From contig QFQS01000005.1 in the NCBI GenBank assembly GCA_003243455.1, positions 1-64,000 of the forward strand: a stretch of 64,000 nucleotides of DNA, read 5' to 3'. The translations under genes were made by a program, and so were the position numbers. Origin of the DNA: Cereibacter sphaeroides. Lineage in GTDB: Bacteria > Pseudomonadota > Alphaproteobacteria > Rhodobacterales > Rhodobacteraceae. Shown here in pieces: positions 42,860 to 52,512 of the stretch. Positions within the stretch are counted from its first letter, which is position 1, and every line of letters begins with the position of its first letter. The notes under the pieces are model-generated. The model saw nothing but the letters and a program-made list of their open reading frames with translations. It had not been told where the DNA came from and made no database searches.

Positions 42860-44071
42860 ATGTGGGAAAAACTCCTGGATCGGCTTGCTAGTGGCGTTTT
42901 GCAGGAAGGGAACCTGACCCTTCATCTGCCCGACGGCACATCGCGGCACTATGGCGACGGCAATGGCCCTGCGGTCGAACTGACGATTCATGATCCCGGA
43001 TTGATCCGGCGGTTGGTGCGCAACCCCGACCTTGCCCTGGGCGAAGGTTACATGGACGGCGCCTACACGATTCGCGACGACGACATCGCGGGGCTTCTGC
43101 AGGTTCTGCTCGTCAATGTCGGCAAGGGCCGGGCAAAAGGCTGGCGCTATCCTTTCCGGCAGGTGCAACGCCTGCTTGGCCGCATCGACCAGATCGCACC
43201 CGCCCACAAGTCGCGTCAGAACGTGGCCCACCACTATGATCTGTCGGGTGACCTGTATCGGCTGTTCCTCGACACGGACCAGCAATATTCCTGCGCCTAT
43301 TTCAAGACGCCCGAGGATACGCTGGAACAGGCGCAGATCCAGAAAAAGGCCCATATTGCGGGCAAGCTGCTGCTCAAGCCCGGAATGCGCGTGCTCGACA
43401 TCGGCTGCGGCTGGGGCGGCATGGCGCTGACGCTGGCGCGAGACTACGGCGCAAAGGTCCTGGGCGTGACCCTGTCCGAAGAACAGCACGCGGTCGCGAA
43501 CCGGCGCGTGACCGAGGCGGGCCTGCAGGACCAGATCGAAATCCGCCTGCAAGACTATCGCGCCGTCACCGGGACCTTCGACCGCATCGTGTCGGTTGGC
43601 ATGTTCGAACATGTCGGCGTGCCGCATTACAGCGAATATTTCGACAAGGTCAGCGAATTGCTGGCCCCTGACGGGGTTGCCTTGATCCATACCATCGGAC
43701 GCGTTTCGCCTCCTGGCCGGACAAGCCCCTGGATATCGAAGTATATCTTCCCCGGCGGATATATTCCCGGCCTGTCAGAGATCACGCCGGTCCTTGAAAA
43801 GATCGGCCTCTACACCACCGATATCGAGGTCTGGCGCCTGCACTACGCCGAAACGCTTCTGCACTGGCGCCGCCGGTTCGAGGCCAACCTCGACAAGGTC
43901 CGCGCGCTATATGACGACCGCTTCTGCCGGATGTGGCGCTATTATCTTGCGGCGTCGGAAATGACATTCCGCCACGACAACCAATGCGTCTTCCATATCC
44001 AGCTTGCGCATGACCAAAAGGCCGTCCCGCTTACCCGCGACTATCTCTATCGCGGCAACGAGGCGGCCTAG
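42860..44071 (+). CDS. cfa: Cyclopropane-fatty-acyl-phospholipid synthase
   Basis: 403 residues from the ATG at 42860. AdoMet-binding motif VLDIGCGWGG (178-187), the YSCAYF segment (143-148) and the C-terminal LHYAETLLHWRRRF pattern typical of CFA synthases. It methylenates double bonds of membrane phospholipids. A frame extends back to 41750 antisense to aspS but is not coding. Its stop shares a CTAG with the convergent protease stop. Confidence 0.93.
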   Translation: MWEKLLDRLASGVLQEGNLTLHLPDGTSRHYGDGNGPAVELTIHDPGLIRRLVRNPDLALGEGYMDGAYTIRDDDIAGLLQVLLVNVGKGRAKGWRYPFRQVQRLLGRIDQIAPAHKSRQNVAHHYDLSGDLYRLFLDTDQQYSCAYFKTPEDTLEQAQIQKKAHIAGKLLLKPGMRVLDIGCGWGGMALTLARDYGAKVLGVTLSEEQHAVANRRVTEAGLQDQIEIRLQDYRAVTGTFDRIVSVGMFEHVGVPHYSEYFDKVSELLAPDGVALIHTIGRVSPPGRTSPWISKYIFPGGYIPGLSEITPVLEKIGLYTTDIEVWRLHYAETLLHWRRRFEANLDKVRALYDDRFCRMWRYYLAASEMTFRHDNQCVFHIQLAHDQKAVPLTRDYLYRGNEAA

Positions 44072-44724
44072 AACGGCCGTTGCACGTTGCCGGAATAAAA
44101 GTAGACGCCCAGCCCGGCGGTGAACAGAACCCAGCCCGCCACGGCATGCATCACCACGGCCAGCGGAAAACTGCCGCGCCGGGCATAGGCCCAGCCAAAA
44201 ACCAGCCCGCCGAAAAAGGTCATCACCGCGACGACCGCGCTCCAATACATCAGGTGCGCAAAGGAAAAGACGGCAGCATTCATGCCCATCGTCGCGCCCG
44301 CGGGCAGGATGCGACCATAGCGGCGGAAGAACAGCGGGCGAAAGATCACCTCCTGCGGCAGCGCCGACAGGATGGGATAGATCAGCACGATCAGCAGCAA
44401 AAGGTATGGCTGGTGCCGAACCAGCCCGAACGCCGCATCGGGGGCGGTCAGATAGACGACACCCAATGACACGATCAGGGTGATCACCGCAAAGCCGAGC
44501 ACCGGCAACAGCCGAACCTGATCCCAGCCGCGCTTCAGGTCCGACCAGTCAAAACCGGGCGTCCGCTGCAACAACCAAGCCCCAAGCGCCGTAAACGAAA
44601 ACAGCACCGGCAGCATCGCATTCGGCGGCAAAAATATCGCCACCGCGACCGGCACGATCAGGAACAGGCCAACGAATTCGGCCCAAAGCACCCCGCGATG
44701 CGCCCTGATCTCGGCAAATGACAT
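44068..44724 (-). CDS. CPBP-family intramembrane metalloprotease
   Basis: 218 residues from the ATG at 44724 (GGAG upstream; a GTG at 44739 is the alternative). About 7 membrane segments with the ABI/CPBP motifs: QEVIFRPLFFRRYG (the family EExxxR is QExxxR here), FSFAHLMYW and HAVAGW. The replacement of the first Glu by Gln may matter for activity. Likely role in membrane-protein processing; substrates unknown. Confidence 0.82.
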   Translation of the reverse strand: MSFAEIRAHRGVLWAEFVGLFLIVPVAVAIFLPPNAMLPVLFSFTALGAWLLQRTPGFDWSDLKRGWDQVRLLPVLGFAVITLIVSLGVVYLTAPDAAFGLVRHQPYLLLLIVLIYPILSALPQEVIFRPLFFRRYGRILPAGATMGMNAAVFSFAHLMYWSAVVAVMTFFGGLVFGWAYARRGSFPLAVVMHAVAGWVLFTAGLGVYFYSGNVQRPF

Positions 44725-44767
44725 GACCCGATTCTCCACGCGTAAAGCGGGGTTAATACGGGAAAAC

Positions 44768-45403
44768 TTAAGTGATCCAAAGACCGGGGATTATCCCTCG
44801 TAACGAATTCGCGACCGAAAAACGAAGTTTTGATAAATCTTCGGCCATCAGGACCACCTCTTCGACACGTCCGGTCTCCAGCATCTCTTCCCGGAACACC
44901 CCCGGCAAAAGTCCGCATGCCAGCGGAGGCGTGAAAATCCGCCCCCCCCTCTCGAAGAACAGGTTGGTGATCGTCCCCTCGCAGACCTCTCCCGCGCCGT
45001 TCAGGAACATCACCTCGTCCAGCCCCTTGGGCAATTCCGCGCGGGCCGCATCGTAAATCGCGCGCCGGGTGGTCTTGATCCGCAGCCAGGGATCGCCCGC
45101 ATCCAGCCGCGCCTGCGCCAGCCCCACCCGCCAGACCGCAGGATTGACCGGCATCGGCCCCGCCTGCACCTCGATCCGCCCCTCGCGGTCCAGCGTCAGC
45201 CGCAACCGCGCCGGCCCCTCGCGCCCCGCCAGCAGCGCCGCCCGCGCGGCATCGACGTCGCAGTCCCAGCCCAGCGCCGCCGCCGACCGCGCCAGCCGCG
45301 CCAGATGCCGCTCGCCGCGGACCAGCTGCGCGCCGTCCCAGCCCAGCGTCTCGATCAGCCTCAGCCCCGGCTCTGCGCCGCCCTGACGAAGCGCGCTTTC
45401 CAC
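44768..45403 (-). CDS. pabC: Aminodeoxychorismate lyase-like class IV aminotransferase
   Basis: 211 residues from a GTG at 45403 with a strong GGGAGGAGGC site, overlapping the end of pabB by 43 bases. PLP fold-type IV pattern: LRLIETLGWD, RIKTTRRAIYDAAR with the PLP Lys, then EVMFLNGAGEVCEGTITNLFFE and PPLACGLLPGVFRE. It releases pyruvate from aminodeoxychorismate to give 4-aminobenzoate for folate. It is shorter than typical class IV proteins. Confidence 0.85.
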   Translation of the reverse strand: MESALRQGGAEPGLRLIETLGWDGAQLVRGERHLARLARSAAALGWDCDVDAARAALLAGREGPARLRLTLDREGRIEVQAGPMPVNPAVWRVGLAQARLDAGDPWLRIKTTRRAIYDAARAELPKGLDEVMFLNGAGEVCEGTITNLFFERGGRIFTPPLACGLLPGVFREEMLETGRVEEVVLMAEDLSKLRFSVANSLRGIIPGLWIT

Positions 45404-46503
45404 AGCGCCTCCTCCCATTCCCCATCGGCGGTCGAATCCGCCACGACACCGCCGCCCACGTTCATCACCACACGGCCACCCGGAAAGACCGAAAGCGTTC
45501 GGATGGCCACCGAGAAATCCGCCGTCCCGTCCGGGGCCATCCAGCCGATCGCCCCGCAATAGACCCCGCGTGGACGTTCCTCGACCTCGCGGATGATCTC
45601 CATCGCCCGGATCTTCGGCGCGCCCGTGACCGAGCCGCAGGGAAACAGCGCCCGCATCAGATCGGCGAACCCCGGCTGCCCCTTCAAACGCCCCGTCACG
45701 GTCGAGGTCATCTGATGCACCGTCGAATACTGCTCCACCCGGAACAGTTCCGGCACCTGAACCGAACCCACCTCGCACAGGCGCGAGATGTCGTTGCGCA
45801 GCAGATCCACGATCATCAGGTTCTCGGCCCGGTCCTTTTCGCTTGCCCCCAGCCGCGCCGCGATCCGGGCATCGCGCGCGGGGTCAGGGTCGCGCGGCGC
45901 AGTCCCCTTCATCGGCCGGGTAGAGATGCGCCCGCCCGCCTCGACCTTGAAGAACAGCTCCGGCGAACGCGACACGACCACCGGCCCCACGCCAAGGTCC
46001 ACCAACGCCCCGTGCCCCACCGCACCCGTCCGCCGCAACGCCCCGAAGAGGCCCAGCGCACTGCCGTCCTCCAGCCGCGCCTCCATCGGAAAGGTCAGGT
46101 TCACCTGATAGCAGTCGCCCGCCGCGATATAGTCCAGCACCCGGGCAATAGCGGCATCATAGGCCGCGCGCGTCACCATAGGTTCCGGCGCAGTCAGCCG
46201 CGCCATGCCCGCCATGGCACCCGCCTGTGCCAAAACGGAACCCGCATCCTGCGGCCCGCCAAAAATCCCCATGGCCAGCAGCGGTCCGGGCAGCCGCCCG
46301 GGCATCAAAGGTGCAAGACGCGGCTCCAGCGCCAGCCCTGTCTCATAGGTCACATAGCCCGCGATCCAGGCCCCGCGCGCGCGCGCAGCATCCAAAGCGG
46401 CAAAGGCGCCCGGCAAATCGCCTGCGCTGTCAGCCGTAACGACCGCTTGCGGGCGGTCGAATACCGCCGGCACGCCCAAAGGCCCATACTCGCACAGGAT
46501 CAC
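45361..46503 (-). CDS. pabB: Aminodeoxychorismate synthase component I
   Basis: About 380 residues from a GTG at 46503 (AAGGGGATG upstream); a longer frame to 46575 exists. Chorismate-binding domain: IAAGDCYQVNLTFPME, STRPMKGTAPRDPDP, ENLMIVDLLRNDISRLCEVGSV and GSVTGAPKIRAMEIIREVE. It forms aminodeoxychorismate with a glutaminase partner; pabA is not in the window. Confidence 0.92.
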   Translation of the reverse strand: MILCEYGPLGVPAVFDRPQAVVTADSAGDLPGAFAALDAARARGAWIAGYVTYETGLALEPRLAPLMPGRLPGPLLAMGIFGGPQDAGSVLAQAGAMAGMARLTAPEPMVTRAAYDAAIARVLDYIAAGDCYQVNLTFPMEARLEDGSALGLFGALRRTGAVGHGALVDLGVGPVVVSRSPELFFKVEAGGRISTRPMKGTAPRDPDPARDARIAARLGASEKDRAENLMIVDLLRNDISRLCEVGSVQVPELFRVEQYSTVHQMTSTVTGRLKGQPGFADLMRALFPCGSVTGAPKIRAMEIIREVEERPRGVYCGAIGWMAPDGTADFSVAIRTLSVFPGGRVVMNVGGGVVADSTADGEWEEALWKARFVRAAQSRG

Positions 46504-46734
46504 CCGCGCATCCCCTTCGTTCCCCTGTCGGCCATTTTCGCCGCTTGGCCGCCCAAGGACCAGCCCGAAACCCACGCTCGGATCGGCATTTGCGACACAT
46601 CGGGTGCCATCCGCGCATCAGACGTCAAGATATTGTTGCCGGATTGTCATTTTAGGCGTTCCCTACGGTTGAGGCCCGGCTCGAACCGCGCCCGCTGAAA
46701 CTACGGAACGTCCAACAGTCCAGGGGAAACAAAA

Positions 46735-48297
46735 ATGCCGCCTGAGTCATACAATGACACCGACCGCCATGAGGACACGAAGGTCCTCCATGGCATGGGC
46801 TATGCCCAGGAACTCTCTCGAAGCATGTCGAAGTTCTCGAACTTCGCCATTTCCTTCTCGATCATCTGCATCCTGTCGGGGGGGATCAACTCTTTCGCGC
46901 AGGCGATCGGCTCGATCGGCGGCGCGGGCGCCGGGATCGGCTGGATCGTCGGTTGCCTGATCTCCGCCACCTTCGCGCTGGCCATGGCGCAGATCGCCTC
47001 GGCCTTCCCGACGGCCGGCGGTATCTATCACTGGTCCTCGATCCTCGGGAACCGGTTCTGGGGTTGGCTGGCCGCCTGGCTCAACCTCTTCGGCCTGATC
47101 ACCGTCCTCGGTGCCATCAATATCGGCACCGCGTTCTTCTTCGCCGGCACCTTCGGGCCATGGTTCGGCTTCGACGGCTCCACGCCCGGCCAGATCGTCT
47201 GGTTCGTGGCGATCATCACCATCATCCAGGCCATCTTCAACCACATCGGGATCAAGGCGACGACCTTCCTCACCGACATCTCCGGTTACATCATCTTCGT
47301 GACCACTGCGGTGCTGGTGCTGGCCTGCCTGTACTTCGCGCCCGCCATCGACATCTCGCGTCTGTGGACCTTCACCAACTTCTCGGGCGAGGCCGGTGGC
47401 AACGTGTTCCCGCAGTCCGGCAGCATGAGCTACCTGTTCCTGCTCTCTCTCTTGCTTCCGGTCTATACGATCACTGGCTATGACGCCTCGGCCCACACTT
47501 CGGAAGAGACGGTGAAAGCCGCCCATTCCGTGCCCCGCGGCATCGTCAGCTCTGTGCTCTGGTCCTCGCTGATCGGCTGGGTCATGGTCTCTGCCATCGC
47601 CCTTGCCATCCCCGACCTGGCAGCGGGCGCGGCGCAGGGCTGGGGCGTGTTCTTCGGCACGATGGATGCTATCCTGCCGAACGGGCTGAAACTGCTGATC
47701 TACCTCGGCGTCTTTATCGCGCAACTCCTGTGCGGTCTGGCCACCGTTACCTCGGCCAGCCGGATGCTCTTTGCCTTCTCGCGCGATGACGGGATGCCGG
47801 TCGGGTCCAAGGCTCTGGCCAAGGTCTCGCCCAAATACCGCACGCCCGTGACGGCGATCTGGACCGCAACGGCGCTTTGCATCATCTACGTGGTCCTGGC
47901 GCAGTTCATCTCGATCGGCGGGACGAACATCTATACGATCGTCGTCAACTCGACGCTGATCTTCCTGTTCGCCTCGTTCACCGTGCCGCTGGTTGCGGGC
48001 TTCCTGGCCTGGGGCACGCCGAAATGGCCGACCCCCGGCCCCTGGGCCATGTCGGGCGGGCTCTACAAGCTGATCAGCATCCTGTCGTTCATCAGCATGG
48101 CGATCATCTTCTACATCGCTATCCAGCCGCCGAACGACAAGGTTCTGACCATCGTCATCGCCTTCCTGATCCTTGCCGTCATCATCTGGTATGCTGTCGA
48201 GAACCGCCGGTTCAAGGGGCCGCCGATCGGGGATGAGATCAAGGCCCGCGCAGCAGCCATCGCCGCTGCGGAACGCGCGGTCGGCGAAAAGGCCTGA
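46735..48297 (+). CDS. APC-superfamily amino acid/amine permease
   Basis: 520 residues with about 12 transmembrane helices. N-terminal FAISFSIICILSGGINSFAQAI and the conserved GYDASAHTSEETVKAAHSVP are typical of the GABA/choline/polyamine permease branch (BAT1/GabP-like). Start at 46735 follows GGGGAAACAAAA. It is followed by a clean terminator. Substrate not certain. Confidence 0.9.
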   Translation: MPPESYNDTDRHEDTKVLHGMGYAQELSRSMSKFSNFAISFSIICILSGGINSFAQAIGSIGGAGAGIGWIVGCLISATFALAMAQIASAFPTAGGIYHWSSILGNRFWGWLAAWLNLFGLITVLGAINIGTAFFFAGTFGPWFGFDGSTPGQIVWFVAIITIIQAIFNHIGIKATTFLTDISGYIIFVTTAVLVLACLYFAPAIDISRLWTFTNFSGEAGGNVFPQSGSMSYLFLLSLLLPVYTITGYDASAHTSEETVKAAHSVPRGIVSSVLWSSLIGWVMVSAIALAIPDLAAGAAQGWGVFFGTMDAILPNGLKLLIYLGVFIAQLLCGLATVTSASRMLFAFSRDDGMPVGSKALAKVSPKYRTPVTAIWTATALCIIYVVLAQFISIGGTNIYTIVVNSTLIFLFASFTVPLVAGFLAWGTPKWPTPGPWAMSGGLYKLISILSFISMAIIFYIAIQPPNDKVLTIVIAFLILAVIIWYAVENRRFKGPPIGDEIKARAAAIAAAERAVGEKA

Positions 48298-48316
48298 CCC
48301 AGGTCACATGAAAGCC

Positions 48317-48344
48317 AAAGCGGCCGGGGAAACCCGGCCGCTTT
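48317..48344 (+). terminator. Rho-independent terminator
   Basis: 12-bp perfect stem aaagcggccggg/cccggccgcttt with a GAAA tetraloop, followed by cgtttt. It lies 20 bases after the APC permease stop and separates it from carB. Confidence 0.9.
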
Positions 48345-48429
48345 CGTTTTGACTGCCGCCTTTCCGGGCTTGCGCCCCGACCGGCCATCACTATAACGCC
48401 GGACAATTTGCGCGACATTGGGGGCCACG

Positions 48430-51400
48430 ATGCCAAAGAGAACCGACATCCGTTCGATCATGATCATCGGAGCCGGCCCCATCGTAATCGGTCAGGCCTG
48501 CGAATTCGACTACTCCGGTGCCCAGGCCTGCAAGGCGCTGCGCGAGGAAGGCTACCGCGTCATCCTGGTGAACTCGAACCCCGCCACGATCATGACCGAT
48601 CCGGGTCTGGCGGACGCGACCTATATTGAGCCGATCACGCCGGAAGTCGTCGCAAAGATCATCGAAAAAGAACGTCCCGATGCGCTGCTGCCCACGATGG
48701 GCGGGCAGACCGGCCTGAACACCTCTCTGGCGCTTGCCGACATGGGAGTGTTGGAAAAGTATAATGTCGAGCTGATCGGAGCCAATCGCCGCGCCATCGA
48801 AATGGCAGAAGATCGCAAATTGTTCCGCGAGGCGATGGACCGGATCGGGCTGGAAAACCCCCGCGCAACCATCGTCGCGGCCCCCAAACTTCCCAACGGC
48901 AAATACGACGTGAACGCAGGTGTCCAGCAGGCGCTCGGCGCACTAGAGGATATCGGCCTACCCGCCATCATCCGCCCCGCCTTCACCCTTGGCGGCACCG
49001 GCGGCGGCGTCGCCTACAACCGCGACGACTATGAGGCCATCGTCCGCTCGGGCCTCGACGCCTCTCCTGTCGCGCAGGTTCTGGTCGATGAGTCGCTGCT
49101 CGGCTGGAAGGAATACGAGATGGAGGTGGTGCGCGACCGCGCCGACAACGCCATCATCGTCTGCGCCATCGAGAACGTCGATCCGATGGGCGTGCATACC
49201 GGCGACTCTGTCACCGTGGCCCCGGCCCTGACGCTGACCGACAAGGAATACCAGATCATGCGCAACGGCTCTATCGCCGTCCTGCGTGAGATCGGCGTGG
49301 AGACCGGCGGATCGAACGTCCAATGGGCCATCAACCCTGCCGACGGCCGCATGGTGGTGATCGAGATGAACCCCCGCGTCTCGCGTTCTTCCGCGCTGGC
49401 GTCAAAGGCCACCGGCTTTCCCATCGCCAAGATCGCCGCGAAACTTGCCGTGGGCTACACGCTGGACGAACTCGACAACGACATCACCAAGGTCACGCCC
49501 GCCTCGTTCGAGCCGACCATCGACTATGTCGTGACCAAGATCCCCCGCTTCGCCTTCGAGAAATTCCCCGGCGCCAAGGCCGAACTCACCACCGCCATGA
49601 AATCGGTGGGAGAGGTCATGGCCATCGGCCGCACCATCCATGAATCGCTGCAAAAAGCCCTCGCCTCACTGGAAACCGGCCTCACCGGCTTTGATGAGAT
49701 CACCATCCCCGGCGCCCCCGACCACGCCGCCGTCATCAAGGCCCTGTCGCCCCAGACCCCGGACCGCCTGCGCCTGATCGCCCAGGCCATGCGCCACGGC
49801 CTGTCGGACGACGACATCCAGGCTGCCACCGCCTTCGACCCGTGGTTCCTGTCCCGCATCCGCGAGGTCGTCGAGGCCGAGGCCGAGGTCCGGCAGAAGG
49901 GCCTGCCCCTGACCGCAGAAGGCATCCGCAAGCTCAAGATGATGGGCTTCACCGACGCCCGCCTTGCCAAGCTTACCGGCCGGGATGAGGCGCAGGTCCG
50001 CCGCGCCCGCCAGCGCCTTGGCGTCAACGCGGTCTTCAAGCGCATCGACACTTGCGGCGCCGAGTTCGAGGCGCAGACCCCCTACATGTATTCGACCTAC
50101 GAACACCCTGTCATGGGCGATGTCGAGGACGAAGCCCGCCCGACAAGCGCGAAAAAGGTCGTCATCCTCGGCGGCGGCCCCAACCGCATCGGCCAGGGGA
50201 TCGAGTTCGACTACTGCTGCGTCCACGCCTGCTACGCGCTGACCGATGCGGGCTATGAGACGATCATGATCAACTGCAACCCCGAGACCGTCTCGACCGA
50301 CTACGACACCTCGGACCGCCTCTATTTCGAACCGCTTACCCTTGAGCATGTCCTTGAAATCCTGCGGGTCGAGCAGGAAAACGGCACCCTTCACGGCGTC
50401 ATCGTCCAGTTCGGCGGCCAGACGCCGCTGAAACTCGCCAACGCCCTGCACGCCGAAGGCATCCCGATCCTCGGCACCACGCCCGACGCCATCGACCTGG
50501 CCGAAGATCGTGAGCGTTTCCAGCAGCTTCTCCACAAGCTGAACCTGCGCCAGCCCGTCAACGGCATGGCCCGTTCCCGCGATGAAGCGTTCGAGATCGC
50601 CGGCCGCATCGGCTACCCGCTGGTCATCCGCCCCTCCTACGTCCTCGGCGGCCGCGCCATGGAGATCGTGCGCGAGGATGCCCAGCTTGACCGCTATATC
50701 CGCGAGGCCGTGCAGGTCTCCGGCACCTCGCCCGTCCTTCTCGATAGCTACCTGTCCGGCGCCATCGAGGTCGATGTGGACGCCCTTTGCGACGGCGAAA
50801 ACGTCCATGTCGCGGGCATCATGCAGCACATCGAGGAAGCCGGCGTTCACTCGGGCGACTCTGCCTGCTGCCTGCCGCCCTACTCGCTGTCGCCGGAAAC
50901 CGTGGCGGAACTGACCAAGCAGACCACAGCCATGGCCCGCGCCCTGCATGTCGTCGGCCTGATGAACGTCCAGTTCGCGATCAAGGACGGCGACATCTAT
51001 GTGCTGGAGGTCAACCCCCGCGCCTCCCGCACCGTGCCCTTCGTCGCCAAGGCCACTGATTCAGCTATCGCCTCCATCGCCGCGCGCCTGATGGCGGGAG
51101 AGCCGCTGTCGAACTTCCCGATGCGCCCGCCCTACCCCGCCGGCGTCGGCCCCGATGACCCGCTGCCGCTGGCCGATCCGCTGACGCTGGCCGATCCGCA
51201 CACGCCCTGGTTCTCGGTCAAAGAGGCGGTCATGCCCTTCGCCCGCTTCCCCGGCGTCGATACCCTGCTGGGCCCCGAGATGCGCTCGACGGGTGAGGTC
51301 ATGGGCTGGGACCGCACCTTCCCCCTTGCCTTCCTGAAGTCCCAGATGGGCGCCGGCATCACCCTGCCGACCGAGGGTCGCGTCTTCATCTCGATCAAGG

Positions 51401-51759
51401 ACGCCGACAAGACCCCCTCGATGGCCGCCGCCGCCCGCGACCTCGTGGCGCTCGGCTTCGAACTCGTCGCCACACGCGGCACCGCAAGCTGGCTAAAAGC
51501 CGAAGGCGCCCCCGCCACGCTGGTCAACAAGGTCTACGAAGGCCGCCCGAACATCGTCGATCGGTTGAAGAACGGCGACATCGCCCTTGTGATGAACACG
51601 ACCGAAGGCAACCAGGCCATCAGCGACAGCCGCGATATCCGCGCCGTCGCGCTGTACGACAAGATCCCCTACTACACGACGGCTGCGGGGGCGGTTGCGG
51701 CGGTGGAGTCGATGAAGGCTCAGGGCGAGGGGTATGGGGTGAGGACGTTGCAGGGGTGA
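48430..51759 (+). CDS. carB: Carbamoyl-phosphate synthase large subunit
   Basis: 1109 residues from the ATG at 48430 (TGGGGGCC upstream). Two duplicated ATP-grasp halves: IGAGPIVIGQACEFDYSG in the first and GGGPNRIGQGIEFDYCC in the second, a central oligomerisation domain, and a C-terminal MGS-like allosteric domain (VFISIKDADKTPS onward). A short proline/aspartate-rich insertion (ADPLTLADPHTPW) lies near residue 920. It makes carbamoyl phosphate for arginine and pyrimidines. carA is not in the window. Confidence 0.97.
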   Translation: MPKRTDIRSIMIIGAGPIVIGQACEFDYSGAQACKALREEGYRVILVNSNPATIMTDPGLADATYIEPITPEVVAKIIEKERPDALLPTMGGQTGLNTSLALADMGVLEKYNVELIGANRRAIEMAEDRKLFREAMDRIGLENPRATIVAAPKLPNGKYDVNAGVQQALGALEDIGLPAIIRPAFTLGGTGGGVAYNRDDYEAIVRSGLDASPVAQVLVDESLLGWKEYEMEVVRDRADNAIIVCAIENVDPMGVHTGDSVTVAPALTLTDKEYQIMRNGSIAVLREIGVETGGSNVQWAINPADGRMVVIEMNPRVSRSSALASKATGFPIAKIAAKLAVGYTLDELDNDITKVTPASFEPTIDYVVTKIPRFAFEKFPGAKAELTTAMKSVGEVMAIGRTIHESLQKALASLETGLTGFDEITIPGAPDHAAVIKALSPQTPDRLRLIAQAMRHGLSDDDIQAATAFDPWFLSRIREVVEAEAEVRQKGLPLTAEGIRKLKMMGFTDARLAKLTGRDEAQVRRARQRLGVNAVFKRIDTCGAEFEAQTPYMYSTYEHPVMGDVEDEARPTSAKKVVILGGGPNRIGQGIEFDYCCVHACYALTDAGYETIMINCNPETVSTDYDTSDRLYFEPLTLEHVLEILRVEQENGTLHGVIVQFGGQTPLKLANALHAEGIPILGTTPDAIDLAEDRERFQQLLHKLNLRQPVNGMARSRDEAFEIAGRIGYPLVIRPSYVLGGRAMEIVREDAQLDRYIREAVQVSGTSPVLLDSYLSGAIEVDVDALCDGENVHVAGIMQHIEEAGVHSGDSACCLPPYSLSPETVAELTKQTTAMARALHVVGLMNVQFAIKDGDIYVLEVNPRASRTVPFVAKATDSAIASIAARLMAGEPLSNFPMRPPYPAGVGPDDPLPLADPLTLADPHTPWFSVKEAVMPFARFPGVDTLLGPEMRSTGEVMGWDRTFPLAFLKSQMGAGITLPTEGRVFISIKDADKTPSMAAAARDLVALGFELVATRGTASWLKAEGAPATLVNKVYEGRPNIVDRLKNGDIALVMNTTEGNQAISDSRDIRAVALYDKIPYYTTAAGAVAAVESMKAQGEGYGVRTLQG

Positions 51760-51789
51760 GGGCTTTACAGGAACGCGCCTCTTGTTAAC

Positions 51790-52215
51790 ATGACGATGGA
51801 AAATCGAATAGGAGGCGAATTAGTGGAATCCACGAGTGCTTCCCGTGCTGTAGATAAAGTTTTTAAGAGAGCCTTAAAAACTTCTGATAGCCAAGTCGAT
51901 GATGCAACCGCTGACATCCTAAAGACAAAGGCATTGGCCGCTTACGAAAGCGCCAAGTCTATAGGTTTCTACTTGGGCGATTTAAATGGTGATGGACGGA
52001 TCGATGTCGAAGATCTGAAGGCTGCCGCAGAAAAAGCTGGCATTGCCTGGGATAAAATAGACCCAGATCTCAAGACGGCTCTCGTGGCCGGAGGTGTCGC
52101 TGGGTTGGGTATCAACTTTATACCATTCATCGGGCAGATGCTCGCGATACCCGCCTTCGCAACCACCACCGCATATTTCTATCTGGTCGCCAAGATTACC
52201 AAAATCAGGAAGTAA
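51790..52215 (+). CDS. Small EF-hand membrane protein of unknown function
   Basis: 141 residues. A canonical EF-hand/dockerin-like loop lies at 64-75, DLNGDGRIDVED, with D64, N66, D68, D72 and D75 as ligands. A hydrophobic C-terminal part (about 98-135, VAGLGINFIPFIGQMLAIP) could form one or two membrane helices. The gene is visibly more AT-rich than carB and neighbours, suggesting transfer. Its stop codon directly abuts the first REP palindrome. ATG at 51790 or 51796. Confidence 0.72.
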   Translation: MTMENRIGGELVESTSASRAVDKVFKRALKTSDSQVDDATADILKTKALAAYESAKSIGFYLGDLNGDGRIDVEDLKAAAEKAGIAWDKIDPDLKTALVAGGVAGLGINFIPFIGQMLAIPAFATTTAYFYLVAKITKIRK

Positions 52216-52499
52216 GTAGGGTGCGTGCTTGCACGCACCATTTTACGTCGTGCGGGTGGTGCGTGCAAGCACGCACCCTACCTCTCAATCCCGGCCGCCC
52301 CTGCAGCCAGGCCACCACCCGTTCCGCATCCGCCCCCTGCCCACGCTCGGCAAAAAATCCCGCCGCCCGAGTGGCGCCCACCTTCCCGGCCAGCGCCAAT
52401 GCGATGAACTGGTTCAACGACACCCCCATCTTTCTCGGCGAAATCCTCGGCGGCGGTTTTCAGCGAGTTGGGCAGGTTCAGCGAGACGCGGGCTTTCAT
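52205..52499 (-). pseudogene. HicB-like antitoxin gene, frameshifted
   Basis: From the ATG at 52499 the frame reads MKARVSLNLPNSLKTAAEDF and AEKDG, then breaks in a run of five G (near 52423-52427); in the next frame it continues VSLNQFIALALAGKVGATRA and AGFFAERGQGADAERVVAWL. The rejoined product is a ribbon-helix-helix type antitoxin of about 75 residues, and the frame then reads through a REP palindrome to a stop at 52205. A single-base homopolymer error or a real mutation would both explain it. No toxin partner is seen. Confidence 0.6.
52216..52281. repeat. REP inverted pair 1 (REPIN-like)
   Basis: Two perfect 25-base inverted copies, 52216-52240 and 52257-52281, 16 bases apart. Each copy contains its own palindrome core GTGCGTGC-TT-GCACGCAC. 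Together they form a doublet able to fold into a long hairpin, as REPINs do. Confidence 0.85.
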
Positions 52500-52512
52500 T
52501 CTATTCTCCGTC

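Noticed and set aside
45404..45778. Extension of the pabC frame upstream
   Set aside because: It overlaps pabB in another frame and is Gly/Arg-rich nonsense; a strong ribosome site supports the GTG at 45403.
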